Source: Deinococcus ficus
GTDB lineage: Bacteria; Deinococcota; Deinococci; Deinococcales; Deinococcaceae
Direction of reading: 5' to 3'
Assembly (NCBI RefSeq): GCF_003444775.1
Contig: NZ_CP021081.1
Location: forward strand, 422,001-486,000
DNA length: 64,000 nucleotides
The notes under the pieces were generated by a model. That model was given only the letters and a program-made list of their open reading frames with translations. It had not been told where the DNA came from and ran no database searches. Positions 32,029-45,016 of this stretch are shown here, one piece after another. Position 1 is the stretch's first letter, and each line of letters opens with the position of its first letter. The position numbers and the translations under genes were made by a program.

Positions 32029-32946
32029 ATGCTCGTTACCGGTAATGACATCCTCGTGCCCGCCCGCGCCGGCAAGTACGGCGTCGGCGCGTTCAACACG
32101 AACAACATGGAAATCACCCAGGCGATCATCCACACCGCCGAACGCCTGCGCAGCCCCGTGATCGTCCAGATGAGCGAGGGTGCCATCAAGTACGGCGGGC
32201 AGGACCTCGCCAACATCGTCATCGACCTCGCGACCCGCGCCACGGTGCCCGTCGCCCTGCACCTCGACCACGGCAGCAGCTACGCCTCGGCGCTCAAGGC
32301 CATCAAGATGGGCTTCACCAGCGTCATGATCGACGCCTCCCACCACCCCTTCGAGGAAAACATTCACGAGACCCGCCGCGTCGTGGAAGCCGCGCACGCC
32401 ATGGGCATCAGCGTGGAAGCCGAACTCGGCCGCCTGGGCGGCATCGAGGAGCACATCGTCGTGGACGAGAAGGACGCCTTCCTCACCGACCCCGAGGAAG
32501 CCGTGAAGTTCATCGAGCAGACCGGCACCGACTATCTCGCCATCGCCATCGGCACCAGCCACGGCGCGTACAAGGGCAAGGGCCGCCCCTACATCGATCA
32601 GGCCCGCATCCGCAAGATCGGCGAACTGACCAGCATTCCCCTCGTCGCGCACGGCAGCAGCGGCGTGCCCGCCGAGATCGTGCAGCGTTTCCGCGCGGGC
32701 GGCGGCGAGATCGGCGATGCGGCCGGCATCGCCGATGACGACCTGAAGGAAGCCACCCAGCACGGCATCGCCAAGGTGAACGTGGACACCGACCTGCGCC
32801 TGGCGAGCACCGTCGGCATCCGCGAGGTGCTGCGCGACACGCCCAAGGAATTCGACCCGCGCAAGGTGTTCGGCAAGGCGCGCGAGGTCATGGCGACCAT
32901 CGTCGAGCACAAGATGGGCGTGCTCGGCAGCATCGGCAAGGCCTGA
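32029..32946 (+). CDS. fba: Fructose-bisphosphate aldolase, class II
   Basis: Zinc-dependent glycolytic and gluconeogenic enzyme splitting fructose-1,6-bisphosphate into two triose phosphates. It has 305 residues from the ATG at 32029, with AGGAGG seven bases upstream. The frame is open further up, but conservation begins at MLVTGNDILVPAR. Motifs: AFNTNNME, LHLDHGSS (zinc His and catalytic Asp region), VMIDASHHPFEEN, VEAELGRLGG, AIGTSHGAYKG, LVAHGSSGVP (zinc His) and the KVNVDTDLR phosphate site. TAAAGT at 31962-31967 is a possible -10. It is divergent from lysN. Confidence 0.96.
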   Translation: MLVTGNDILVPARAGKYGVGAFNTNNMEITQAIIHTAERLRSPVIVQMSEGAIKYGGQDLANIVIDLATRATVPVALHLDHGSSYASALKAIKMGFTSVMIDASHHPFEENIHETRRVVEAAHAMGISVEAELGRLGGIEEHIVVDEKDAFLTDPEEAVKFIEQTGTDYLAIAIGTSHGAYKGKGRPYIDQARIRKIGELTSIPLVAHGSSGVPAEIVQRFRAGGGEIGDAAGIADDDLKEATQHGIAKVNVDTDLRLASTVGIREVLRDTPKEFDPRKVFGKAREVMATIVEHKMGVLGSIGKA

Positions 32947-32963
32947 GACTGGCCTCGGGTCCT

Positions 32964-33026
32964 CCCCCCAACCGGGGGGGCTGCCCTGACCGGCAGCTGA
33001 CCTGAAAAAGCGCCTTCCTGAGGCGC
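32964..33026. terminator. Cluster of three hairpins after fba
   Basis: (1) CCCCCC-AACC-GGGGGG around 32964-32980. (2) GCTGCC-N6-GGCAGC at 32980-32997. (3) GCGCCT-N5-AGGCGC at 33010-33026, preceded on the plus strand by AAAAA. The first two may end fba transcription. The third is a textbook intrinsic terminator when read on the minus strand (stem followed by TTTTT), although no annotated minus-strand gene ends there. Confidence 0.6.
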
Positions 33027-33070
33027 AAACCACCACAATTCTCACCGTGCCGCCCTAAGCTTTAGTCGCG

Positions 33071-33766
33071 ATGAAGGCGGCACCCGTCCTGTTTCCCCTG
33101 CTGACCCTGACGGCCCTGGCCGCCACGGCACCCAGTCCCCTGCCCGGCGGCTGGCAGGGCAAACTGGCCGCCATGCTGCCCCTGCCCGGGCAAAGCGCCA
33201 CCGTGCTCACGCGCGGCGTGACGCTCGCCAGCGTGGAACTCGGCCGGCGGGTCGCCACGGTCGGCGGGGACCGCGCCGCCTACGAGGACCTGATTGCCGA
33301 GGTGTCCCGCGGCGCTACACCTGAGTACAACGAACGCCTGGGCATCTCCCGCGAGGAGTTCAAGCGGTACCTGGTGTTCCAGCCCACCCTGGTCGCCACC
33401 GCGAAAACCGTGCGGCTGCCTGTGACCCGCGACAGCGCCCGCGTGATGTTCGGGGACGTGGCGGGCCTGGGCGGGGTGCTCAAGGGCGTGAGCATCGACC
33501 TGCGGAGCGGGGACATGACCACCCCCGAGGGCTTCACGGCGAAGATCGCGGCCTTCAAACCCAACCCCACCGACCGGACCCTGGACGTCCGCAGCGGCTT
33601 CCAGTGGAAGATCCGCGGCAACGACATCAAGACGTTCAGCGGCATCAACGGCACCCTGAACCTGTGGCTGCTCGGCAGCGGCCAGATCGTCCTGACGTAC
33701 GAGCGCAACAGCATGATCCGCAACGTGACCAGCAAGGGAGAAATCATGCTGGGCTACACCCGCTGA
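33071..33766 (+). CDS. Secreted protein of unknown function
   Basis: 231 residues with an N-terminal signal peptide (FPLLTLTALAATA). The mature part is beta-rich towards the C-terminus, with no cysteines and no family I recognise. The helical segment AYEDLIAEVSRGATPEYNERLGISREEFKRYLVFQPT is followed by a two-part beta domain ending SKGEIMLGYTR. TAAGCT lies 9 bases before the ATG at 33071. It has its own transcription unit between fba and the convergent lpd. Confidence 0.7.
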   Translation: MKAAPVLFPLLTLTALAATAPSPLPGGWQGKLAAMLPLPGQSATVLTRGVTLASVELGRRVATVGGDRAAYEDLIAEVSRGATPEYNERLGISREEFKRYLVFQPTLVATAKTVRLPVTRDSARVMFGDVAGLGGVLKGVSIDLRSGDMTTPEGFTAKIAAFKPNPTDRTLDVRSGFQWKIRGNDIKTFSGINGTLNLWLLGSGQIVLTYERNSMIRNVTSKGEIMLGYTR

Positions 33767-33793
33767 CCTGTCCGCCCTGTCTGCAAGACGGAA

Positions 33794-33828
33794 GAACGCC
33801 GCCCCTGCCAGTGCAGCGGGCGGCGTTC
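33794..33828. terminator. Hairpin between convergent genes (33071 gene and lpd)
   Basis: GAACGCCGCC (33794-33803) pairs with GGCGGCGTTC (33819-33828). Read on the minus strand, the stem is followed by TTCC, so it best serves lpd; it may work in both directions. Confidence 0.65.
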
Positions 33829-33841
33829 GCGTGAGCGCGTC

Positions 33842-35248
<1,407 letters not shown>

Positions 35249-35413
35249 AACCACCACCGAGCGTACCACCCGCCCCCCGCACCGACTGTCGCCGCGCGCG
35301 CCTGCGTTCCCCGCACAGGAACAGCCCGCGTCCAGAACCCCCGACCTGCGTGGGTGAAGTTCTGCCCAAGCCCCACTGCCCGTTCAGCCCGCTTGCCCTG
35401 ACTACGCTGGGGC

Positions 35414-35830
35414 ATGACGACCCAAGCCATGAAAGACCTCGCCCGGCGCATGCGCGGCATGGACCTGTGCATGCTCACCACCGTCAGCAGCTACGGCCGC
35501 CTCGCCAGCCGCCCCATGAGCAACAACGGCGAGGTCGAGTACGACGGCACCAGTTACTTCTTCACCTGGGCGGACTCCCGCATGGTCAGGGACATCAGCG
35601 AGAACCACCACGTGCAGCTGAACTTCCGTGCCGACAAGGGATTCCTGTTCGTGGCCGTGCAGGGCGAGGCGCGCGTGCTGACCGACCGCCGCGTCATGAA
35701 AGACCACTGGCACGACGAACTGCGCCAGTGGTTCAAGGACGGCCTGGACACCGAGGGTCTCGTGATGCTGGTCGTGGACGCCAAACGCATCCAGTGGTGG
35801 GGCGAGGACGACGGCCACATCGAGCTCTGA
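35414..35830 (+). CDS. PNPOx-fold (general stress protein 26-like) protein
   Basis: 138 residues with the split-barrel flavin-binding fold of pyridoxamine 5'-phosphate oxidase relatives. The order MLTTVSSYGRLASRPMSN, YFFTWADSRMVRDISENHHVQLNF and VQGEARVLTD is typical of this group (GS26/YzzA type). Such proteins bind FMN, FAD or F420; the ligand and role here are unknown. TACGCT is 5 bases before the ATG, overlapping GGGG. It is divergent from lpd with 165 bases between. Confidence 0.85.
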   Translation: MTTQAMKDLARRMRGMDLCMLTTVSSYGRLASRPMSNNGEVEYDGTSYFFTWADSRMVRDISENHHVQLNFRADKGFLFVAVQGEARVLTDRRVMKDHWHDELRQWFKDGLDTEGLVMLVVDAKRIQWWGEDDGHIEL

Positions 35831-35849
35831 GCACCGCAGCCATGAAGAG

Positions 35850-35882
35850 AGGCGGCCTGCCCCACCGGGGGACAGGCCGCCT
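35850..35882. terminator. Hairpin between convergent genes
   Basis: AGGCGGCCTG (35850-35859) pairs with CAGGCCGCCT (35873-35882), plus an inner CCCC/GGGG pairing. It lies between the PNPOx-like gene and the Pro-rich protein gene. There is no T-run on either side. Confidence 0.6.
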
Positions 35883-35901
35883 GACGTTCAGTGCGTCTCC
35901 C

Positions 35902-36579
35902 TCAGGGCGTCTGAGGGGCGGTGGGGGGCGCCGCAGGATCGGTCGGCGGCGTGGCCGGGTCCGCCGGAGCAGCCGGGTCGGCCGGCGCGTCGGAACCGGG
36001 CTCGGCAGGCTCTTCCGGCTCGGCGGGGGCCGCGGGCTCCGTCTCGGTGGCCGGGCTGGCCGGCTCCCTGGTCGGTTCCGCGCTGGTCGGCGCCGCACCG
36101 GCAGAGGCCAGCGCCCGCGACAGGCTGACGGTCACCACGCCCAGCTGCTGCCGCACGCTGAGCTGCACGGTCTGCCCGTCCTTCTGCAGGGTGGCGCCGG
36201 TGTCCGTCTGGCTCTGCACGGTGTACCCCTCGGCCTTCAGCTGCTCCAGCGTGCGGGGCAGCACGTCCTTCACGGTCCCGGCGTAGATCACGGCCTGGCC
36301 CAGCACGGTGGTGACCGTCTTCAGCGGCTGCTCGCCCGTCAGTGGGGCCAGGGTAGGGGAGGCGGGCGCGGCCGTGGCGGGCGCCGGTTCGGCCGGGGTG
36401 GTCGGAGCTGGGTCCGTCGCGGGCGGGGTCTCCGTGGGCGGGGTGGGCGGCGGCGCCGGCTCGGTGGGGGGCGTGGTGGGCGGAGGTGTGGTCGGCGGGG
36501 TGTCCTGCGCCAGAGTGGCGCCGCTCAGCAGCAGCAGGCCCAGGGAAATGGTCCGGAGAGCAGTGGCGGTTCGGTTCAT
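35902..36579 (-). CDS. Secreted protein with Pro/Thr/Ala-rich arms around a small domain
   Basis: 225 residues from the ATG at 36579 (GGAGG 6 bases upstream). A signal peptide (ISLGLLLLSGATLAQ) is followed by a Pro/Thr/Ala-rich segment (about 24-75). A compact domain of about 85 residues (about 80-165; TVTTVLGQAVIYAGTVKDVLPRTLEQLKAEGYTVQSQTDTG) comes next, then a Pro/Ala/Glu-rich tail to the end. The low-complexity arms suggest a wall- or layer-spanning protein. I recognise no family. It lies downstream of a 450-base gene-free stretch and has its own transcription unit. Confidence 0.75.
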   Translation of the reverse strand: MNRTATALRTISLGLLLLSGATLAQDTPPTTPPPTTPPTEPAPPPTPPTETPPATDPAPTTPAEPAPATAAPASPTLAPLTGEQPLKTVTTVLGQAVIYAGTVKDVLPRTLEQLKAEGYTVQSQTDTGATLQKDGQTVQLSVRQQLGVVTVSLSRALASAGAAPTSAEPTREPASPATETEPAAPAEPEEPAEPGSDAPADPAAPADPATPPTDPAAPPTAPQTP

Positions 36580-37031
36580 GACGTTCCTCCAGGTGGTCGA
36601 CCCGGCCCCAGGTGGGCCGCGTGGGCCACTTTGTTCGGGCGGGGCCGGGTGATGGCCGCTCCTGCCGCCGCAGCGACCGTGCCGCACCTTGCGGTGCGGG
36701 CCGGTGGGCTGGGCGGAGCGGACCTGAGAAAACCTTAACTGCGCTTCCTGTGGGCCTTCCCACCAGAATCTCAAGAGCGTCTTGGGCGGCCTGAAGGCAA
36801 ACCCGCATGGAGGGGCCATCGGATTCAGCAGCCACTCATGCAGATCTCAGCAGGCGGGAGGAACGCACACCCTCAAACGTGACCTGATGGCCTTTCCATA
36901 CTCCGCCGGCCCCAAGCTTGAATGAGAACTTCACCTCATGCGTGGCGCGCACGGGCACGACAGGGACAGGCCGCCCTCTCATTTTCACCTGAGCGGCCGG
37001 CTCATCCGCTTCGGTTCCGGGCACAAAAGAA
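36580..37031. other. Gene-free region upstream of the Pro-rich secreted protein
   Basis: About 450 bases without a credible gene. It holds the ribosome site of the Pro-rich gene and a 7-bp hairpin CCGCACC-TTGC-GGTGCGG (36682-36699) that would lie in its leader. No consensus-spaced promoter was found. Confidence 0.5.
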
Positions 37032-37062
37032 GGCGGGCGGCTCCCTAAGGAAGCCGCCCGCC
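37032..37062 (-). terminator. Terminator of the suf operon
   Basis: An 11-bp stem (37032-37042 with 37052-37062). Read on the minus strand it is followed by TTCTTTTG. It begins 17 bases past the sufD stop. Confidence 0.8.
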
Positions 37063-37078
37063 CGGACCCGCACGACGA

Positions 37079-38431
<1,353 letters not shown>

Positions 38432-38434
38432 GCC

Positions 38435-39841
<1,407 letters not shown>

Positions 39842-39934
39842 GTGCTCTCCTTGGGGGTGGGCGGAAGGCGAGATCGGGCCGGGGCGCGGTCACGGGACGC
39901 GGGCGGGCCGCTTTCACCTGCCGCCGCGTGCGCC

Positions 39935-40690
39935 TCAGGCGGTCGCCAGTTCCTTGACCCAGTCATAGCCCTGGGTGTCGAGTTTCTTGGCGAGTTCGGG
40001 GCCGCCGGATTCCACGATGCGGCCGTTCAGGACGATGTGGACCTTGTCGGGGACGATGTAGTCCAGCAGGCGCTGGTAGTGGGTGATGATCAGGCCGCCC
40101 AGGCTCTCGCCGCGCATGCTGTTCACGCCCTTGGCGACGATCTTCAGCGCGTCCACGTCGAGACCGGAGTCGGTTTCGTCCATGATGATGTAGTTGGGTT
40201 CCAGCATCAGCATCTGAAGGATCTCGTTGCGCTTCTTCTCGCCGCCGGAGAAGCCCTCGTTCAGGTAGCGCTCGACGATGCTCTCGTCCCATTCCAGGGT
40301 CGCGAGGGCCTTCTGGAGCTTGCCGTAGAACTCGGTGAAGGAGACTTCCTCGCCTTCGGCCTTGCGGGCCTGCATGGCCAGGCGCAGGAAGTTGGCGATG
40401 GTCACGCCGGGGATCTCGACGGGGTACTGGAAGGCCAGGAAGACGCCCAGGCGGGCGCGTTCGTCGGGTTCCATCTCCAGGATGTTCTGGCCGTCCACCA
40501 GGATCTCGCCTTCGGTGACGGTGTACTCGGGGTCGCCGACGATGACTTTGGCCAGGGTGCTCTTGCCGTTGCCGTTGGGCCCCATGATGGCGTGCAGTTC
40601 GCCGCGGGGCACCACGAGGTTGATGCCGCGCAGGATTTCGGTGTCGCCGACTTTGGCGTGCAGGTTGCGGATTTCGAGCTGGTGGGTCAT
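39935..40690 (-). CDS. sufC: Fe-S cluster assembly ATPase SufC
   Basis: ABC-type ATPase of SufBCD, 251 residues. Walker [14 protein letters not shown]-loop [12 protein letters not shown], signature [11 protein letters not shown], Walker [18 protein letters not shown] and the switch His ([11 protein letters not shown]) are seen. First gene of the operon, with AAGGAG before the ATG. SufS and SufU are not in this cluster. A small inverted repeat upstream may be a control site. Confidence 0.97.
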   Translation of the reverse strand: MTHQLEIRNLHAKVGDTEILRGINLVVPRGELHAIMGPNGNGKSTLAKVIVGDPEYTVTEGEILVDGQNILEMEPDERARLGVFLAFQYPVEIPGVTIANFLRLAMQARKAEGEEVSFTEFYGKLQKALATLEWDESIVERYLNEGFSGGEKKRNEILQMLMLEPNYIIMDETDSGLDVDALKIVAKGVNSMRGESLGGLIITHYQRLLDYIVPDKVHIVLNGRIVESGGPELAKKLDTQGYDWVKELATA

Positions 40691-40733
40691 GCGCTCTCCT
40701 TGGGGGGGTTGGGGTTTCAGGCCGCTTCCTTTT

Positions 40734-40748
40734 CAGGAATGGTTCCTG
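40734..40748. promoter_or_regulatory. Inverted repeat in the suf operon leader
   Basis: CAGGAA-TGG-TTCCTG, 44 bases before sufC. A possible -10 (TAAGAT on the minus strand, 40763-40768) lies just upstream, so a protein bound here would block the start of transcription. Suf operons are often controlled by IscR or SufR; this sequence is not a clear match to either consensus. Confidence 0.4.
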
Positions 40749-40869
40749 TTTTGCCTTCACATCTTAGCCGAAACTTGAGTACCCCACTGTGGATTGCCCC
40801 CGGGTGTTCCTGCCCCAGTCGCACCCTGGGACAGCAGCCCCGGCCGCGAAGCCTATGCTCCAGCCACAT

Positions 40870-40889
40870 CGATCAGGCCGACCTGATCG
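40870..40889. promoter_or_regulatory. Inverted repeat upstream of dcu
   Basis: CGATCAGG-CCGA-CCTGATCG, perfect 8-bp arms with a 4-base spacer. The symmetry and the TGAT core recall FNR/CRP-family sites, but the match is partial. A second short repeat, GTCGCC-C-GGCGAC (40913-40925), follows. Either could regulate dcu-aspA. Confidence 0.45.
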
Positions 40890-40958
40890 CGCAGCGGGCC
40901 CACCAGAACTCTGTCGCCCGGCGACCCTCCTCGGCCCCGATGACCAGAGGAGTCGTTT

Positions 40959-42290
40959 ATGGTTCTGTTGCAGGTCGTGGTCGTACTGGGCGCCATTCTC
41001 ATCGGCGCGCGTCTGGGTGGGGTCGGTCTGGGGGTCATGGGCGGCCTGGGCCTGGCGCTGCTCACCTTCGTGTTCGGACTCAACCCCACCTCCCCCCCCA
41101 TCGACGTGATGCTGATGATCGTGGCCGTCATCACGGCCGCCGCCACCATGCAGGCCGCCGGCGGCATGGAATGGCTGGTCCGCATGGCCGAGATGCTGCT
41201 GCGCAAGAACCCCTCGCGCATCACCTTCATGGCCCCGCTCGTCACCTATCTGTTCACGCTGTTCGCCGGGACCGGCCACACCGCCTACTCGGTCCTGCCG
41301 GTCATCGCCGAGGTCTCCCGCGAGGCCGGCATCCGCCCCGAACGCCCCATGAGCATCGCCGTGATCGCCTCGCAGCAGGCCATCACCGCCAGCCCCATCA
41401 GCGCCGCCACCGTCGCCCTGCTGGGCCTGCTCGCCGCGCAGAACCCTGAGATCAGCCTCTTCGACATCCTCAAGGTGTGCGTGCCCGCCACCCTGGTCGG
41501 CGTGATGGCCGGCGCGCTGGCCGTGTTCCGCAAGGGCCGCGAACTGAACGACGACCCCACCTACAAAGAGCGCCTGGACCGCGGTGAGATCGAACCCGTC
41601 GCCCCGCACACCCAGAAACCCGCCCTGCCCGCCAGCGCCCGCACCAGCGTGAGGATCTTCCTGGCCGCCGCGCTCGCCATCGTGCTGGTCGGCTCGGTGC
41701 CCGCCCTGCGCCCCCTGGTCCCTGACCTGAAGGACCCCACCGCCCTGGTGCCGCTGGGCATGCCGTACTCCATCGAGATGATCATGCTCAGCGCCAGCGC
41801 CCTGATGCTGCTGCTGTGCCGCGTGAAGGCCGAGGACGTCGTCAAGGGCAGCGTGTTCCCCGCCGGCATGGCCGCCGTGATCGCCATCTTCGGGATCGCC
41901 TGGATGGGCGACACCTTCATCGCCGCGCACATCGACTCCCTCAAGGGCGCCGTGGAAGGCCTCGTCAGGACGCAGCCCTGGGTGTTCGCCATCGCCCTGT
42001 TCGTCATGAGCATCCTGCTCTACAGCCAGGCCGCCACCATCCGCGCGCTCGCACCGCTGGGCATCGCCCTGGGCATCCCGGCACCCTTCATGATCGCCAT
42101 GTTCCCCGCCGTGAACGGGTACTTCTTCATCCCCAACTACCCCACCGTCGTCGCCGCCATCAACTTCGACCGCACCGGCACCACCGGCATCGGCCGGTAC
42201 CTCCTGAACCACAGCTTCATGCTCCCCGGGCTGGTCGCCACCGTCGTGACCATCAGCACCGGCTTCCTGCTCGCCACCCTGCTGTTCTGA
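40959..42290 (+). CDS. Dcu-type anaerobic C4-dicarboxylate transporter
   Basis: Inner-membrane exchanger of 443 residues, with ten or more hydrophobic helices. The FAGTGHTAYSVLPVIAEVSREAGIRPERPMSIAVIASQQAITASPISAATVALLGLL stretch is characteristic of DcuA/DcuB, as is the NHSFMLPGLVATVV end. These proteins swap aspartate, fumarate, malate or succinate. AGAGGAG lies before the ATG. aspA follows 59 bases later, so imported aspartate can be deaminated and products exported. DcuA or DcuB type cannot be decided from sequence. Confidence 0.92.
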   Translation: MVLLQVVVVLGAILIGARLGGVGLGVMGGLGLALLTFVFGLNPTSPPIDVMLMIVAVITAAATMQAAGGMEWLVRMAEMLLRKNPSRITFMAPLVTYLFTLFAGTGHTAYSVLPVIAEVSREAGIRPERPMSIAVIASQQAITASPISAATVALLGLLAAQNPEISLFDILKVCVPATLVGVMAGALAVFRKGRELNDDPTYKERLDRGEIEPVAPHTQKPALPASARTSVRIFLAAALAIVLVGSVPALRPLVPDLKDPTALVPLGMPYSIEMIMLSASALMLLLCRVKAEDVVKGSVFPAGMAAVIAIFGIAWMGDTFIAAHIDSLKGAVEGLVRTQPWVFAIALFVMSILLYSQAATIRALAPLGIALGIPAPFMIAMFPAVNGYFFIPNYPTVVAAINFDRTGTTGIGRYLLNHSFMLPGLVATVVTISTGFLLATLLF

Positions 42291-42349
42291 CCCGCCCCCG
42301 CCGCACCGGAGCTGCCGCGGCCCACCCCCCGCTCCAAAGGAAGACAGAT

Positions 42350-43786
42350 ATGACCTACCGCCTCGAAAAAGACTTCCTCGGTGAAAAACAGGTCCCCCAG
42401 GACGCCCTGTACGGCATCCAGACCCTGCGCGCCATCGAGAACTTCCCCATCACCGGCCTGCGGCTGCACCCCTCCCTCATCCGCGCCATGGCCCTGGTGA
42501 AAAAAGCCGCCGCACTCGCCAACGCCGAAACCGGCAACCTGGACGCCGGACTCGCCGACGCCATCGCCCGCGCCGCCGACGAGGTCATGGCCGGCCAGTG
42601 GCACGCGCACTTCCTGGTGGACCCCATCCAGGGCGGCGCCGGCACCAGCATCAACATGAACACCAACGAGGTCCTCGCCAACCGCGCCCTGGAACTCCTC
42701 GGGGACCACAAAGGCCACTACGCGCGCCTGAGCCCCAACACGCACGTGAACATGGCCCAGAGCACCAACGACGCCTTCCCCACCGCCATGCACATCGCCG
42801 TGCTGGACGAACTGAAAAACCTGCTCGCCAGCATGCGCGACCTCGAAGCCACCTTCGCCCGCAAGGCGAAGGAGTTCGACCACGTCATCAAGATGGGCCG
42901 CACCCACCTGCAGGACGCCGTGCCCATCCGCCTCGGCCAGGAATTCGAGGCGTACCGCCGCGTGCTCGCCCGCGACATCGACCGCATCGCCCTGACCGGC
43001 GCGCACCTGCGGCAGGTGAACATGGGCGCCACCGCCGTCGGCACCGGCCTGAACGCCGACCCCGCCTACATCCGCGCGGTCGTGCAGCACCTCGCCGACC
43101 TCAGCGGCCACCCCATCACGTCCGCCGACGACCTGATCGACGCCACCCAGAACACCGACGGCTACACCGAGGTCAGCGCCATGCTCAAGGTCTGCATGAT
43201 GAACATGAGCAAGGTCGCCAACGACCTGCGCCTGATGGCCTCCGGCCCCCGCTGCGGCTTCGGGGAACTGCACCTGCCCGCCCGGCAGCCCGGCAGCAGC
43301 ATCATGCCCGGCAAGGTCAACCCCGTCATCGCCGAGGTCGTCAACCAGGTGGCCTTCCAGGTCATCGGCAACGACACCACCGTGTGCCTCGCCAGCGAAG
43401 CCGGGCAGTTTGAACTGAACGTCATGGAACCCGTGCTGATCTTCAACCTGATCCAGAGCATCACCATGATGACCAACGTCTTCACCGTGTTCCGCAAGCA
43501 CCTCCTCGAAGACCTCAGGGCCAACGAGGACCGCCTGCGCGCCTACGTGGAAAGCAGCGTCGGCGTGGTCACCGCCATCAACCCCCACGTCGGGTACGAA
43601 ACCGCCGCCCGCCTCGCCAAACAGGCCATCGACACCGGCCGGCCCATCCGCGACGTCGTGCTGGAAAGCGGCGCCCTGACCGCCGCCGAACTGGACGTCA
43701 TCCTCAACCCCTACAACATGACCAGCCCCGGCATCAGCGGCGCCGAACTGCTCCAGGCGCGCCAGGAACCCGCCAGCACCCACTGA
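42350..43786 (+). CDS. aspA: Aspartate ammonia-lyase
   Basis: Cytoplasmic tetramer converting aspartate to fumarate and ammonia. 478 residues from the ATG at 42350 with AAGGAAG upstream. MNTNEVLANRA, NMAQSTNDAFPTAMH, MGRTHLQDAVPIRLGQEF, the flexible catalytic SS-loop GSSIMPGKVNP with its active Ser, and the NPYNMTSPG end are present. The frame is open far upstream inside dcu, but conservation begins here. Aspartase is favoured over fumarase C by the dcu context and EKDFLGEKQVPQDALYGIQTLRA. Confidence 0.96.
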   Translation: MTYRLEKDFLGEKQVPQDALYGIQTLRAIENFPITGLRLHPSLIRAMALVKKAAALANAETGNLDAGLADAIARAADEVMAGQWHAHFLVDPIQGGAGTSINMNTNEVLANRALELLGDHKGHYARLSPNTHVNMAQSTNDAFPTAMHIAVLDELKNLLASMRDLEATFARKAKEFDHVIKMGRTHLQDAVPIRLGQEFEAYRRVLARDIDRIALTGAHLRQVNMGATAVGTGLNADPAYIRAVVQHLADLSGHPITSADDLIDATQNTDGYTEVSAMLKVCMMNMSKVANDLRLMASGPRCGFGELHLPARQPGSSIMPGKVNPVIAEVVNQVAFQVIGNDTTVCLASEAGQFELNVMEPVLIFNLIQSITMMTNVFTVFRKHLLEDLRANEDRLRAYVESSVGVVTAINPHVGYETAARLAKQAIDTGRPIRDVVLESGALTAAELDVILNPYNMTSPGISGAELLQARQEPASTH

Positions 43787-43798
43787 GCCCCCCCACGC

Positions 43799-43830
43799 AG
43801 GGCCGCGCCGCACTGGGGCCGCGCGGCCCT
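43799..43830 (+). terminator. Hairpin after aspA
   Basis: AGGGCCGCGC (43799-43808) pairs with GCGCGGCCCT (43821-43830). No T-run. It probably ends the dcu-aspA transcript. Confidence 0.6.
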
Positions 43831-43910
43831 GACCCGTTCCCCGCGCGCCACATGAGGGCGCCGCACGGTCCTTTCACGCTTGCCACCCCCGCCCGTGTTA
43901 CCCGTGAACG

Positions 43911-44588
43911 GTGAACGTCCTGGACCTGATCCGCGCCGCCGGACCGCTGTTGTGGGTGCTGCTGGCCCTCTCCCTGTACGTGGTCTACCTGAGTGCCCTG
44001 CGCGCTCAGGCCCTGGCGCGCCTGAGCGCCGACCCCCGCACCCTCACCGAACGGGCCCGGGCCGTCACCGCCGAAAGCGGCCCCCACGCCGCGCTGGCCG
44101 AAGTGGACCGCAGCGGCAACCACACCCCCGCCGCCAACGTCCTGCGCGCCGGCCTGAGCCGCGCCGACCGCGGCCCCGACGCCGCCGCCTCCGCCATGAC
44201 CTCCACCCTCCTCGCCGAGGAAGGCCGCCTGTACGCCGGCCTGAGCGCCCTCGGCACCGCCGCCCAGGTCGCCCCGCTGCTGGGCCTGCTGGGCACCGTG
44301 ATCGGCATGGTCCGCTCCTTCCTGGTGTTCGGCCAGACCGCCAGCCCCACCCCCGCGCAGCTCGCCCAGGGCATCAGCGAGGCCCTGATCAACACCGCCG
44401 GCGGCCTGATCGTCGCGATCCTCGCGTACGTCGCCCGCGGCGCCCTGCGCGCCCGCGCCGACCGCATCGCCCTGCACGCCGAACAGGTCCGCGAGGACCT
44501 CCCCACCTGGCTCGCCGCGCCCCACCCCGAGCCCGCCCGGGCCGCCGCACCCCTGCGCCCCGCCGTCCTGGAAGGCGCCGCCCGATGA
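43911..44588 (+). CDS. exbB: ExbB/TolQ/MotA-family proton-channel protein
   Basis: Inner-membrane motor subunit of 225 residues that, with ExbD, uses proton flow to energise an envelope-spanning partner. Three hydrophobic segments (about 10-28, 105-125, 160-180) and the conserved GLLGTVIGMVRSFLVFG plus ISEALINTAGGLIVAI signature are seen. The Pro/Ala-rich tail is variable. GTG start at 43911, TACCCG 6 bases upstream. ATGA overlap with exbD. ExbB rather than TolQ or MotA is inferred from the downstream TonB-like gene. Confidence 0.88.
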   Translation: MNVLDLIRAAGPLLWVLLALSLYVVYLSALRAQALARLSADPRTLTERARAVTAESGPHAALAEVDRSGNHTPAANVLRAGLSRADRGPDAAASAMTSTLLAEEGRLYAGLSALGTAAQVAPLLGLLGTVIGMVRSFLVFGQTASPTPAQLAQGISEALINTAGGLIVAILAYVARGALRARADRIALHAEQVREDLPTWLAAPHPEPARAAAPLRPAVLEGAAR

Positions 44589-45016
44589 GCGCCCGCCGGC
44601 GCCGCATGCGCGACGGCGGCGAGACCGTCACCTTCGACTTCGCGCCGATGGTGGACATCGTGCTGCTCCTGCTGATCTTCTTCTTCCTCACCAGCAGCCT
44701 CGGCGCCCGCCAGACCGCCCTGCCCCTGGACCTGCCGCGCGCCAGCAGTGCCGTGAAGGAAAGCCCCGCCCTGCCCATCGTGAGCGTGGACCCCGCCGGC
44801 AAGGTCTACCTGAACGGCGAGGCCACCCCCCTGACCAGCCTCGGCGCCCGCCTGCGGCCCCTCGCGCAGGCGTCCGGCGGCGTGGTCGGCCTGCGCGCCG
44901 ACGAGAACGGCCAGTACGGCACCGTCGTGGAAGTCATGGACGTGATCCGCCGCGCCGGCGGCACCCGTCTCGCCCTCGGCACCCGCCTCCCCGCCGCCAG
45001 CGGCGCCACCCCATGA
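44585..45016 (+). CDS. exbD: ExbD/TolR-family protein
   Basis: 143 residues: a short cytoplasmic N-terminus, one transmembrane helix with the essential acidic residue (FAPMVDIVLLLLIFFFLTSS, Asp of PMVD) and a periplasmic domain (about 50-143) with the typical TVVEVMDVIRRAG. It partners ExbB; overlaps both neighbours by ATGA, so the three genes are translationally coupled. Confidence 0.92.
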   Translation: MSARRRRMRDGGETVTFDFAPMVDIVLLLLIFFFLTSSLGARQTALPLDLPRASSAVKESPALPIVSVDPAGKVYLNGEATPLTSLGARLRPLAQASGGVVGLRADENGQYGTVVEVMDVIRRAGGTRLALGTRLPAASGATP

